DNA of 64,000 nucleotides, taken from NCBI GenBank assembly GCA_003024785.1, contig PUQB01000067.1, positions 397,999 through 461,998 of the forward strand, given 5' to 3'. The stretch comes from Selaginella tamariscina (lineage: Eukaryota; Streptophyta; Lycopodiopsida; Selaginellales; Selaginellaceae). Positions 45,722 to 57,299 of this stretch are shown here, piece after piece. Position numbers and translations under genes: made by a program. Each line of letters starts with the position of its first letter. The first letter of the stretch is position 1. Under the pieces are notes generated by a model. The model saw nothing but the letters and a program-made list of their open reading frames with translations, was not told the DNA's origin and did not search any database.

Positions 45722-47833
45722 CCTTTTTATAATCAAGTTAAAAATAATAATTGACCAACTTAAAAATAAATTGTCATGTTAAGAATAATAAATAAATTAA
45801 ATAATTAAGATTAAGTTAAGGATTTACTTAAAAATAAAGTGACTAAGTTAACTAGGTTAAGGGTCTAGAATTAAGTAATTATTAAATAATTAAGCCAACA
45901 AAAGGCATTTGTACTAGTTCAATTATAAACGACTTATTTAGATATTAAACTAAAAATACTAAAATTTATAGACTTATATTTTAATATTAAAAATTAATAA
46001 TAATATTATTAATGTCAATTATGTTATAACACTAATGTCGTGACAACTTAGTAATGTATTCGATCTTGCCCTAATCTTATGATGTGGATAATATTTGATT
46101 TTGAAACCACGGAGGCATATTCAGTTGACATATCCTTTAAAAATATGGAAAAAAAAAAATAAATATAAAAAGCAGCTAGCATTTGATATGTCATTAAGGA
46201 ACATAGGCCACTCAAGTCTCCATAACCATGTCTCCTCGATTTAGATTATCTCGGCAAAGAAGCCATCCAATCACTGCACTGGTGCAAAGATCATTCGTAC
46301 TCTCGGGAGAGAATAATTCGAGCGCAAGAGCATCGGACAAAGTGAGTCCTGTTTGCATAAGAAATGTTAGTACGCAGGAGCTGGCGAACATAAAGTTGAC
46401 AAAGACACCCGCGGCAACTCTTGAAAACAGCCTGTTGAAATTGAGAAAGTTCTATCTGGTCGATATATACATGCACATATAGACAAGTTTACAATACAAT
46501 TTCTATACAGAGAAAGACGGGAAATAACCTTGTGCTAGTCCGCAATAGTCTGGCGTTAAAATTTAATCCGTCGGTACCAATGCTGTAGTTGAATATGAAA
46601 CATTGTTCACCAGGATCGATACACAGTTTATAATTCATGGTTTCCTCCTCGTGAGGTTCCTACACTTGGTACGGGGCATAAACTCTTGCAGTTTGAGCAG
46701 AATGGCACATATTTCCTGCTATTGCTGTGCACGTTGTAATTCATGAGTTGTGGTTATAAACATCAGACCTGACAGACCAAGACTCGAGTACTCCTTTCTT
46801 CCATTGCCCTGTCCTGGAATTGAAGAAACTCACATGCGCATTCCTATCGAAAATATTAACAATGATTTCCCTGCTGCGGGATTGCAAACTCGCATTGCAT
46901 CATTTAGTCAAAGGGAGGCAGTAGAAAACCTCACTGGATTGAATACTAGCAATAAAGCCGTCTTATTAACATCACCGTCCAGGACTTCAAAGCATAAGAG
47001 CCTGCAAGTCTGATCTTGCCCTCCTTATTGGTGACGTAGATTGTGTTGTCCGCATGAATGCAAATGCTAGGAACTTAGCCATGCGTGCTCTTGGAGAACT
47101 TCATTGCCAATAAATCTCTTGCACACTTGCCTGTGAATTATCAATCCCAATACTAACCCTAAAGCGCCATTATTTAAACTTATGTCCAGCTTCTTCTCAT
47201 GTGTGCATGTGCAAGTCCAAGGCAAGTCCAAGGCAAGTCCAGCTTCTTTATACAAGTCCAAGGCGGCCAGTTGGAGTGTTTACACACACGTGCTCGCATA
47301 TACGGCCGCCTCGCTCGCTCTCTCATCCCTCAATCATCGACGTCATCATCGTCTACAAGTTATACTTATCAATCAATCAATACAAGCTTTCTTTATTTCT
47401 TTCACAAGTACGCACATATATATTATATAGGTATCTGTATCCGTGTGGAACAAGTGGTTCTAGTGCAAACGAGCTGAACTAATATCTGGAATTGTCACTA
47501 TCCAGATCGAACTACTGTGTTGGGTCCACTTCAAACATATAATATGTCATGGAAAAGAGAGAGACTCATCTTCCCCAAATCACATGTGGAGACATGATGA
47601 GCTTGAAATTTACTGGGCTTTGGTTTGAATAATGTGCTGGGGGTATAAATTAAAGCAATCGTAAGACATGGACAGAAACGTGATCACTTTTTGGATTATT
47701 ATCATGAAATGTACAAAGAAAAATATTTGTATATATTAAACACATAAAGAACATCAACCCTGTTGAATTTGGGAGCGACCTGGGGCCACACAAAAGCCGC
47801 CTCACATTTCTTCCAAACGATGACGAGTCTACT
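45722..47833. other. AT-rich DNA and unrecognised sequence between the retrotransposon and the PADRE gene
   Basis: 45735-45880 resembles the repeat field at 29380-30075. A frame at 46228-46482 (plus) and a minus-strand segment near 46515-46640 (MNYKLCIDPGEQCFIFNYS, then GTDGLNFNARLLR) look exon-like but match no family I know. A short direct repeat of GGCAAGTCCAA type lies at 47213-47260. Confidence 0.35.
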
Positions 47834-48510
47834 CTACAAGTGCCTCTGGTTATGGCTCCCAGATGCCTCGGATATGCTCTCCAGGCCCGGTCTCCACCGG
47901 AAGTAGACCTTACAGGAAGAACGCCGGTGACTGTTGTGGTCGCGTGAGGCATCAGAGTTGTTGTTGGCTGTGGTGTTTGTCTTCAGCTCCTTGTCAGAAA
48001 GAAGTTGTTCCAAGTACTTCTTTGAGACACCAACGTAGTCACTCCTCCTTCCTTGCGGACTCGGAAGGGGGCATTGTTACCTCCGTGAACTCGACTTGTG
48101 CTCAAAGACGGTGATTGATGCTCATTACTTGGCGTGGATGTTGGTTGTGCCTTGATTTCTTTGCATGCTGCTTGTGCTCCTGAGCGACATCCACATTCTC
48201 TTCTGACAGACACTGGAGCTTGTAAGCACGGCAGCCCGTGTCTGCAATTGCAGCAGTTGTGGAGCTCTTGGTGGTTTTCAGATCTAGAGGCAGCAAAACG
48301 AATTTGTTGGAGTTGTCCTCTTCCACTTCCGCAGGTGGATTCAACTGCTTTCCAGCACATGAAGAAACAGAGGAAGGCTAGGTTGTGAGCCCAGATAAGC
48401 TCGGCTGTTCTCATGGGTCTGACGAGCTTCTCCACGCTACCATTTGCGTTCACAACGTGAACAACCTCCATTGCGCCGCATATCAGCACACAAGACATCA
48501 AATTCCCCAT
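47834..48510 (-). CDS. PADRE-domain (DUF4228) protein, frame broken
   Basis: The N terminus MGNLMSCVLICGAMEVVHVV, then NGSVEKLVRPMRTAELI, is the classic start of plant DUF4228/PADRE proteins (MGN..SC, VVHV..G.V..., AAELM). The middle segment in another frame contains EEDNSNKFVLLPLDLK, matching the LP-containing strand of the family. The C terminus, in a third frame, reads KYLEQLLSDKELK and then FRWRPGLESISE, the conserved WRPxLxxIxE end, with a stop at 47834-47836. These small proteins of about 150-220 residues are linked to stress and pathogen responses in flowering plants. The frame changes could be small introns or lost bases; I could not place splice sites with confidence. Confidence 0.6.
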
Positions 48511-49942
48511 GTTATGTATTTACCCCTTAAACGAGCAGGACCAAAGGAGGAAAGCAAACAAGAGAAATCGTAACGCTCATATCATCATCATCATATCATA
48601 TATATGAGATGAATTGAATGAAGGAGAGAGGAAGTAGTGAGAGCCATTGAATGGCAATAATATAGGAAACCAAACAGCTGTACTGCTTATAGTGAACAGG
48701 GGAATAAGGCAAGCTAAGTGGTGTAGATACAATGTACAAGGGTAGGTAGATACGTATATTTACCTTGATGTTTGATTTACCTCATGGGAATGCGTACTGG
48801 AGGCGGGGAGAGAGATAGCCAGTCCCTTGTTTTGTACGCTTTATATATATATATAAGCGTATTCATATTCATACAAGCGTGACAGGCGCTGCACTGCGAT
48901 CGGGCAATCCAGATTATTCTAACTATACGCGCATTGTTTGACTTATGGTATTAAGAATAGAGCCTGTCTGGTGAAGCGTAAACAAATGCATTAAACAATG
49001 TAGCTATTTTCTCTCACCTAGCTATGCATGCAACTTATCAATCTCTAGTTTAGAAATCATTCAGACACATTGTTCAATGAATAGACATATAATCATGCTT
49101 TTAGAGTGGCCCCTATGCTTAAAAAAATCTACCCTGCCTCCCCTGCACACAAGGACAAAATGATGACTGAAAATTTCCCTCCAATCTTTTGCCCATGTGG
49201 CATTCCTGCATCGCAAATGGGAAGCATCCACATGTCACTCGGCTCATCAGATGGTCCATGTGACTCGTATGACATGAAACCTTTGAAGTTTAACTGTGTG
49301 CTTAGCTTAACAGGTTTTGTCTTGCAGCATATTCTTTATCAAATACCTCCTGCCACTCACTTCATACCTTTCATCCTGGATGGCAATACTTCCTTTTCCA
49401 TGGCAGTGGTAACAGACAAGTTGTGACATATTCCTGACCTCAGTACTCCCTCAGAAAATAACAAATAATGTTAACTCGTTGTGTTTTATGGACTGCACAG
49501 GGAGTTAATAACTCCTTATTTGCGATCACAGGGAGTTATCTAATATAATGCGAGTACAAACGTTGTTATGTACATCATAATACAGTGTATGGGGGAAAAA
49601 AAATTATGGGATAAAGGTACCAATCAATCAAACAATAAATACAGCAGCGTGGAGGGGCCGTGCTACATATGCCGGAGCTTGACAAAAGCGAAACAAACAA
49701 AGAGTTAAATAATGGGACCGAGGAATCGCTTCCACGCTCCACATGGTTTAAGCTCGTGGTCCGCACGTTTGATCAACTCAAAGAAAAATAAAAACAGAGG
49801 CGGAAAAGCTTTCAAACCATGATTAAAGCCATTCAAAGTAGCAAAAGTCTTAGAATATACGATTAAAAAGTCACTACGTTGTACCTCTAATTTTCGTAAA
49901 CTGTAACATTTCAGGTGCTCCAGGTGACTTTCTTTATCCATT
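48511..49942. other. Intergenic region without a supported gene
   Basis: Probable promoter side of the PADRE gene and 3' side of the RPT2 gene. An open frame at 49106-49426 (plus) has no recognisable domain. No repeats of note were seen apart from a short (AT)n stretch near 48842. Confidence 0.4.
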
Positions 49943-51611
49943 TCACATGTACAAGCCTTCAGGAACCCCTTCTTTCTTCTTGTACATGACCTTCTCTTTA
50001 GCCTTCTTAAAGTCGGCCTGAGTTACCTGGTTAACATGACCATCGTCAGTCAAATCTAACCGTCCGATAACAGGATAGTATTCTACACACACATGCTATA
50101 TTCTTGTGTGTGTGAGTGTGTGTATCTGAGAGATTACCTTCATGCGACGCTCTCTAAGCGCCAACAGGCCGGCTTCTGTGCACATGGCTTTAATATCGGC
50201 TCCCGAGAACTCATCTTTGGTCATCACGAACTCTTCAAAGTTAACATCATCTGCGAGAGTCATTCTCGAAGTATGAATCTGTATCAGAGGTGGTTAAGGA
50301 GGATAGCAATATATAAGTCCTATAGCACCTGAAAGATGCGTCTTCTGGTTTTGATATCAGGCAAAGGGAACTCGATCTTTCGGTCAATCCGTCCCGGCCT
50401 AAGGAGTGCTGGATCCAAGCTTTCGATACGATTTGTGGCCAGAATAACTTTCACATCACCGCGTGCATCGAAACCGTCCAACTGATTTAATAACTCGAGC
50501 ATGGTACGTTGAATTTCGCGCTCTCCACCAGAATGTGCGTCATACCTAAAGAAAGTAGGTAGCAAATAATAAAGCACTGTAACAACGCATACAGACACGC
50601 AAGACAGATCATTACCTTTTTGTACCGACTGCATCGATCTCGTCAATGAACACGATAGAAGGAGAAAGATCATCTGCAACTCGGAAAAGCTCTCTAACGA
50701 GCTTAGACCATCTCCCAGGTATTTCTGAATGAGCTCACTTCCAACAACGCGCAAAAAAGTCGCAGACGTAGAGTTTGCAACAGCCTGCAGAATCGTATTT
50801 GATTACGTAATTCATCAATAAAGACTTGGGAATAAGAAATACATACCTTAGCTAAGAGCGTTTTACCAGTACCAGGCTCACCATACAGAATGACTCCCTT
50901 GGGAGGTTTAATCCCAATGTCTTCATAAAGCTCTGGATGCGTAAGTGGGAGCTCAACCGCCTCTTTAATCTCCTGTATTTGTGCATCTAAACCTCCAATG
51001 TCTGCATAAGACTCTAGAGGAGCCTTCTCCACCTTCATAACCGAGACCATCGGATCCACTTCGTCTTGAAGTAGCCCAACCACAGAAAGCACCTGAGCGC
51101 AACGATAAGCTTCCATGTTTTACAGAATAATCATACCTTGTTGTGCATGAGGATGGCGCAACCAGGCTCGAGCTGGTCCTTGTCAACAAAGGACAGGATG
51201 TTGACGTAGTATTCAGGGCCGACCGAAGACGAAACGATAGCATGGTTCTCGTCGATTATCTCTTCCAAGCTACCTACGCTCATAGGGATCCTCTAAGATC
51301 ATCCACTTTGGATCTGTCTTCCTCGTTCTTGTCTTCCTGGGTTTGAGCCGCTCCTGATTCGATACATATTCCTCCTCCATCAAAGGTAGTCCTTGACACG
51401 CTCCAATTTCAAAAGTCGCAACTTGCACTTTGTGGCCGGTGTGACAGTCGGCAATCTTGCCGCGGCCTCTGGTCCTTCTGCTTTCTCTGCTTTGCGCCCA
51501 ACCCTAATCGGTGGCGCTGCCGGCTCGTACCTTCTTCTCTTTCTTGTCATCGGGCTTGCGCTCGCCCGGCGGCCCTTGCCTCGGCAGCCCTGTGGATTGT
51601 CCCTGTCCCAT
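49943..51611 (-). CDS. RPT2: 26S proteasome regulatory subunit RPT2 (regulatory subunit 4)
   Basis: AAA+ ATPase of the 19S proteasome base, which unfolds ubiquitinated proteins and opens the 20S gate. The N terminus [19 protein letters not shown] fits the family, including the myristoylation glycine. Later segments: [40 protein letters not shown], Walker [29 protein letters not shown], Walker [32 protein letters not shown], arginine finger region [19 protein letters not shown], and the C terminus EGVPEGLYM ending in the gate-opening HbYX motif. Introns are 45-90 bp. The frame is broken at about five places (near 51528, 51382, 51326, 51292, 50723); four look like one missing base in a short run, and the protein is otherwise perfectly conserved. 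I read these as sequence errors rather than decay. Confidence 0.9.
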
Positions 51612-51677
51612 CGCTCACAGACACTCACCTGCGACAAGAACCCTAATGTCGAACCCTATGTTATGTTTTTAGGGTTT

Positions 51678-53677
51678 ATGCTTATCAATGCAGAGGCAAA
51701 GGCGGAATGGAGTCGGCTTCTTCGCTTGTTCGGCAATGCAAGGGACCTGTTACAGGGCAGGCGCGTACACCACCGAATGGTGAGAGAAATCACCACCGTG
51801 ACATATATCTCTCCAACCTTGTGATCCAGATGTATGGCAAATGCGGCAGCATTGCCGAAGCGTTGGTCGTTTTCAACGGATGCAGTCGCAAGAATTCATT
51901 CTCCTGGAGTATCCTAATGTCAGCACTCGTCCAGAATGGACAATTTAATAGCGCAGGACGAGTCCTCCATGCGATGCCATTGTGGACCGCTGTCGCGTGT
52001 ACCATCCTAGTGGCTGCATATACCCAGAAAGGGCATATGCATGAGGCCAAGAAGCTCTTCGATCTCATCCAGGCTCCGAGCATTGTCTCTGGAATGCTCT
52101 CTTAACGGGCTATGCCCAAAACGGCCATCTACATGAAGCGAGAAGAGTTTTTGATGCTATGCAGGAACACAATAGTGCGTCGTACAACTCTATGATTCAG
52201 GCCTATGTTGTCAAGGGGGACTTTGAGGAAGCCAAGAGAATTTTTTCAAGCAATGCACCCGGTCTCACAAGAAACGGCAACAAATGGGTGTCTTCACGAG
52301 ATAAGAACACACGATAGCATTGACAATCGGGACGTGGTCACTTGGAAACCATGATAGAGGCGTATGCTCAAAATGGGCATCTTTCTCAAGCAAAGTGCAT
52401 GTTTGACGTAATGTATGGGAGGAACGTTGTCACCTGGACGGTGATGCTGGTTGCGAGTTGCCAGGAGGGTAGGCTCGAGGATGCAAAGGGAGTTTTTGAC
52501 CGTCTTCCGCAGCAGAACGTGGTTGCATGGAACATAATGGTTCAGGCTTATGCACTGAAAGGTCACATAGATCAGGCAAAGAGCTTGTTTGACAGGATCC
52601 CCTGTTGGAGCATCGTCTCCTGGAATGCTATGATAGCTGCTTATGGACAAGCGTTCTGCGTGCAGAAAGCCAAGGATCTAGTAGACAGAATGCCAGAGTG
52701 GAATGTAGTTTCACTGACTGCTCTTCTTGCTGCTTATGGTAATAATGGACTCTTGGAGGAAGCAAAGAACTGTTGACAATATGCCAGGCGTAATGTGATA
52801 TCCTGGAATGCAGCGCTTGCGGCATTTTCTTCGGGTGGGTCCTTGGAAGAAGCAAGAAGAGTTTTCACACTGGCCCCTGGTTGGGACTTAACTTCATACA
52901 ACTCCCTGGTTCAGGCTTATGCGGAGAATGGAGAGCTTGAAACAGCCAAGGAGATGTTTGACAGCATGCCACACCGAGATACAGTCTCTTGGATCATATT
53001 CTGGTGGCTTATGCCCGAGAAGGGCAAATGGAGCAAGCGAGACAAATCTTCGACCGACTTCCAGAGCCGAAAAGTGCATCTCTGTGCAGCTGCATGATAA
53101 GCTGCTACACCGAGAATGGGCTTGTGGAGGAAGCAAGGAAGATGTTTGATTTATCTCCACTGCAGAAGCTCATTTCGTGGAATGCAATGTTTTCGTCTTA
53201 TGCTTCCAGGGGACATGCAAGGGAGGCTCTTGAGCTATTCAGGAGAATGATTCAGCAGGGAATTGAATGCAACGATATATGCTTCATCGGTGTTCTTCAA
53301 GCCTGTAGTCATATGGGATGGGTGGAAGCTGGTCGCGAGTTTTTTGTTTCGATGACACATGATCATGGAATCCGGCCTCTTCAAGACCATTATTCATGCA
53401 TCATTGATATTCTTAGCCGGGCAGGACAGCTGAACAAGGCAGAGGAAATCATCCTTAACATGCCTTTCTCGCCGGACAGAGTTGCTTGGGGACTTTGCTT
53501 GGTTGTTGCCAGAGCTACGACTTTGTCGAGATGGGGGAGCGCGCTGCAAAGCATCTCATGCAGCTAAACCCCGAAATGCCCACAACTTATGTGTCCTTGT
53601 GTAATGTATATCGTAGCACCTCATTACATGACATAACAATCTTTTACTTAAACGCTGTTTTACTGTTGGACTGGTAA
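51678..53677 (+). CDS. PLS-class pentatricopeptide-repeat protein, frame broken, ends in the E region
   Basis: PPR proteins bind organellar RNA and guide editing, splicing or stability. The likely start is MLINAEAKAEWSRLLRLF at 51678 (an upstream in-frame ATG lies at 51663). About fifteen repeats follow, with the pattern VVSWNAMIAAYGQ, EEAKGVFDRLP and NVVAWNIMVQAYALKGHI. The end has the typical SWNAMFSSYASRGHAREALE, FIGVLQACSHMGWVEAGREF, DHYSCIIDILSRAGQL and, in a shifted frame, GTLLGCCQSYDFVEMGERAA of the E motif, but no DYW domain. Frame breaks near 51790, 52095, 52765-52790, 52990 and 53490 nearly all repair by one added base in a run. The gene is head-to-head with RPT2, with 66 bp between the two start codons. 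Confidence 0.82.
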
Positions 53678-53779
53678 GTTAGCAATCAAACTTTAATGCG
53701 TACTCTAGCATGCATAATGGCCTTGCTCAAGAATGTGGACCGTTGGTGATTCAGTAGTATAACATTTTAATGGATTTAT

Positions 53780-56050
53780 TCACAATGTGATCGCTTGAGA
53801 TGGTTCTGCAAGGACATCTCCAGGGAGTTGCATCTTAAGTATATCGTCCCGGTTTAGCACTTGTTCTCCAATTTGTTTATCTTCACCTTCTAGGTCCCCT
53901 TGTGTCTCCAGCTCAGGAAAGCACGTTGTAGTCTTGTTGTTTGGACGAAAACTGAGATATGCCACAAATACCAAATACAAGAGTGTCATCGTGAATACTA
54001 CGACAGCAGAAATAACTCGAGCAACTAGAATGACACGGCTCACTAGAGCCATTTCACAAATGCTGACACCAAGAAATATACGTTGACAGTCATGAACATC
54101 CACCAATGAACCCCGTGGTGACCATTATCTGTTTAAAGTTGACGTGATTGGCTAACTCAATAATAATACAAGCATGATAAGATACCGGCCATGAGTTTGC
54201 AAGTTGTCCCATCTTTAACCTTGCTCCCAGTGAACTTAAGCAGTGGAATCAAAACGAACGGTAGCACAAAGATAATATCATCTGCAAATTGATATATCAA
54301 GAAGACATAATATATAGGAAATGCTTACGGAGCAGATGATGATCAACCGCCCGGCACTTCTGGAGCCTCCACCAGTGCTACTATCAAGCTTGGTACAATG
54401 TGCAACACTTCGCGTTATCAAGTTTCGCATCCACGGTTTAAGACGCAAGTTAAGGAATCCCTGTGAATTTTTAAGTAAGTATTACTACTTCATTATGACT
54501 CTTACTTGCATCACGTATTGCCCTGCATAGGTTCCAGTGATTGTGGAACTCTCTCCGGATGCAAGCAGTGCAATTGCAAAACAAAACTTTGCTCCAATTT
54601 CCAAGAACGTTCTACAAAAGCGTGAACCAGTGGTCGGCCGAAGAGAAACCATACTTGTAACTTACACGGAGCAGAAATGATGCTTGGTTTAGATCCAAAT
54701 CCTCGCACTTGCTCTTGTCGCTTGGAGAAAGATCTGGCTTGTAGCACACGGTTGCAGTTACGGAAATGACACAAACATTTATCAAAAAGGAAAGAAAGAT
54801 GGCAAGTCCACTTTCGACCAGGCAATATCTGCAACCTTCCTGTCAACCAACGTCACATGGCAGTCCACAACTGAATATCAACAACTTGCCTTGATTGCTT
54901 CTTCCGATCGATGGACTTTTCTTGTTAAGACCAGAGCTGAGTGTAGATACAAATTATGCCTGATAAACAAAATGAATAAATAGAAAGACAGAGAAAGATG
55001 CAACTCACGGCATGATCATGGCACCAAGTAGAGAAATAGCGATCCCAGTAGCACCGTGACCTCGTAACCTTGGTACAAATCCATGCAAGATCTGATTCAC
55101 CTTGGGTTTTGCATTACCAAGCTCCACAAAGAAACAGAATACCATAACAAAAACAAATGTTGCAACCACAAACTCAAGCTTCCTCACCTATTTTAAGAAG
55201 TTCACGATAAACATGCACACACACAGTGTGTGGTATGGTATATATACCCCGTATCGTTGCAAAGCGAGGAGAAATAACGTGCTGATTCCCGTTAGTAAAA
55301 CTCCAATCCACAATGGTATCCCAAATAGCATGTTCAACGCGAATCCAGTTCCAATCACTGGGTAGAAATTTAAAAAATAAACATGTTTATATGCACTAAC
55401 CTTCTGGAATATCCGAAGCTATGATGGTTGCCTCCGCCAGTATCCATAACACGTATCTTACTAGCTCCGGATACTCTGTTCTACAGTGCTCAGCTAGATG
55501 CTTGCCTGAAAACGTGTGTATAATAAATCACTATTCCTTTCCAAGGTTGAGTAGTTACCAGTGACAACCCCAAGATTTGCAGCCAAAGATTGAATAATCA
55601 AGCCGGCTATGGATGCAAATAAGACAACCCACAAGAGCTGCATAACAAATAATAAGATGATGAAAACAAAACCGAAACCATTTCTCAACTCACCTCAAAC
55701 CTGTACTTTGCTCCGGATTGCAAGTCGCTCTCAACTATTGAAAATCATACCATATTAACGCTCGTGCATGCACACATATATATATATATATATGAAGAGA
55801 CTCACAGTTTGCAGGATCAATGTAAGCAATACACACTAAAAAACCTGGGCCCAGGAAAGCCAATAGTTTCCCGAGGACTCCGTCTTTCTGCCATCAACCA
55901 TCAAATGTATTGATATATTCATATTAATGAACACATCTTAGATACCCTTGGTATAGTCACTCGGTTCTTCATTTCTTCATCTTCGGAGGTGCTCCCAGAG
56001 CGTGACATCTTCACGGAACACATGAAGGTCTCGTTACCATATAACGCCAT
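53780..56050 (-). CDS. NRAMP-family divalent metal transporter
   Basis: Moves Fe2+, Mn2+ and similar metals with protons across a membrane (plasma membrane, vacuole or endomembrane in plants). Possible starts are [10 protein letters not shown] (56050) or [13 protein letters not shown] (56008). Exons in order encode [27 protein letters not shown] (metal-binding DPxN of TM1), [73 protein letters not shown] (TM6 MPH motif), [31 protein letters not shown], and a final TM segment with a hydrophilic tail ending at 53780. Introns are short; the one after RSEEAIK (about 54887) starts GCAAGT, a GC-AG intron. Metal-binding motifs are present and I saw no clear break, so the gene looks functional. Confidence 0.9.
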
Positions 56051-57299
56051 TATAATTACTAGGGTTAAGTACAATAAACCACACACTTGGTTTGCTGCCC
56101 TTTTGACACGTGTTCTCCTTTTCGGGCTGATGTGGCTGCACTACTTCGATGGTACGATTCTTGTCGTTGAAAAACTGCTCTTGCAGCCTCCTGTAAGATT
56201 AATTAAACCTTGTGACTTTTCTGTATATATGCAGGTGTATACCTGTACTTTCCACGCAGCGTCCCTCATCCACAAGTTGGATCAAATTTGAATTCAGGTT
56301 TAATGCATATTTACATTAAAATTTCAAATGATGTAGCATAAGTGTCATCTTAACACACTCACACACAGTGTATATTTAAAAATATTATCTACATACATGT
56401 AATAAAATATATACATATATAACATTAAAAACAAACAGTGAAACATTTGTTTTCAAATGAGTCCATTTTAAAGATTACATGAAACTAATATAAATATTTA
56501 TATATAAGAATATGAAATTAATATACGTATATGTATTTATAATTAAAGGAACAAGTTCACAGATTAGGTGTATGCACATGATCGTTCAACTGTGGATTTA
56601 GTTGAACTACTACTCATTGGTATTATTTATTAAAGAAAGAATCACTGCCATTGTACAACTTTGGATTCTTCATTTCAAAGTTTAAACATTGCTTTAACAA
56701 CATTAATAATGTATGAACGATAATTAACAAGATTCACTTCAACATAATAACTGTATAACATCAGTATATGAATGGGAGTTTTGACTTTTGGCATACAACG
56801 TGTCGTGAAATGAGAAAGCTTTAATTAATTAACTCCACCAAGGACTCTATAATGATATTAAGGACCTCCTCTTCACATTCCATGAGGAACCAATAAGTCT
56901 CTTTGAGGCTTTTAGTTGTGCCATATAATGAGACATTTGGTTATTTAAACATGGTTCCAGCAATCTCATTCAAGGGAACACACCCTGTGGATGTCACGCT
57001 TTGTATATACATGATATCACATATGCTCATCAATCATAAAAAAAAAACCCTTTATATGGGGTATATTAAAACTTTTATAAAAGCTTTCCATATTTATAAA
57101 TCAAAATAAGGAATTTATATTTAACTTCTTCCCTTAAATTTACATAAATCAATTTGTATATAAACATTGCTTAGCCTAGTTCTACTTAGTAAAAGATCTC
57201 TTCTTACCAATAACACTTATAGCCTTAGCTTTATTTGTAAAATTAAATGTTATTAATATATATTAAATTTAACTTTTATTAATATATATAATAAATTAT
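56051..57299. other. AT-rich intergenic DNA upstream of the NRAMP gene
   Basis: Includes the presumed NRAMP promoter. Open frames near 55989-56291 and 56903-57109 have no recognisable content. No repeats stand out. Confidence 0.45.

Noticed and set aside
46228-47013. Two plus-strand open frames of about 85 codons
   Set aside because: No recognised domain and no supporting splice or neighbour context; the opposite strand shows equally exon-like segments, so no call is safe.
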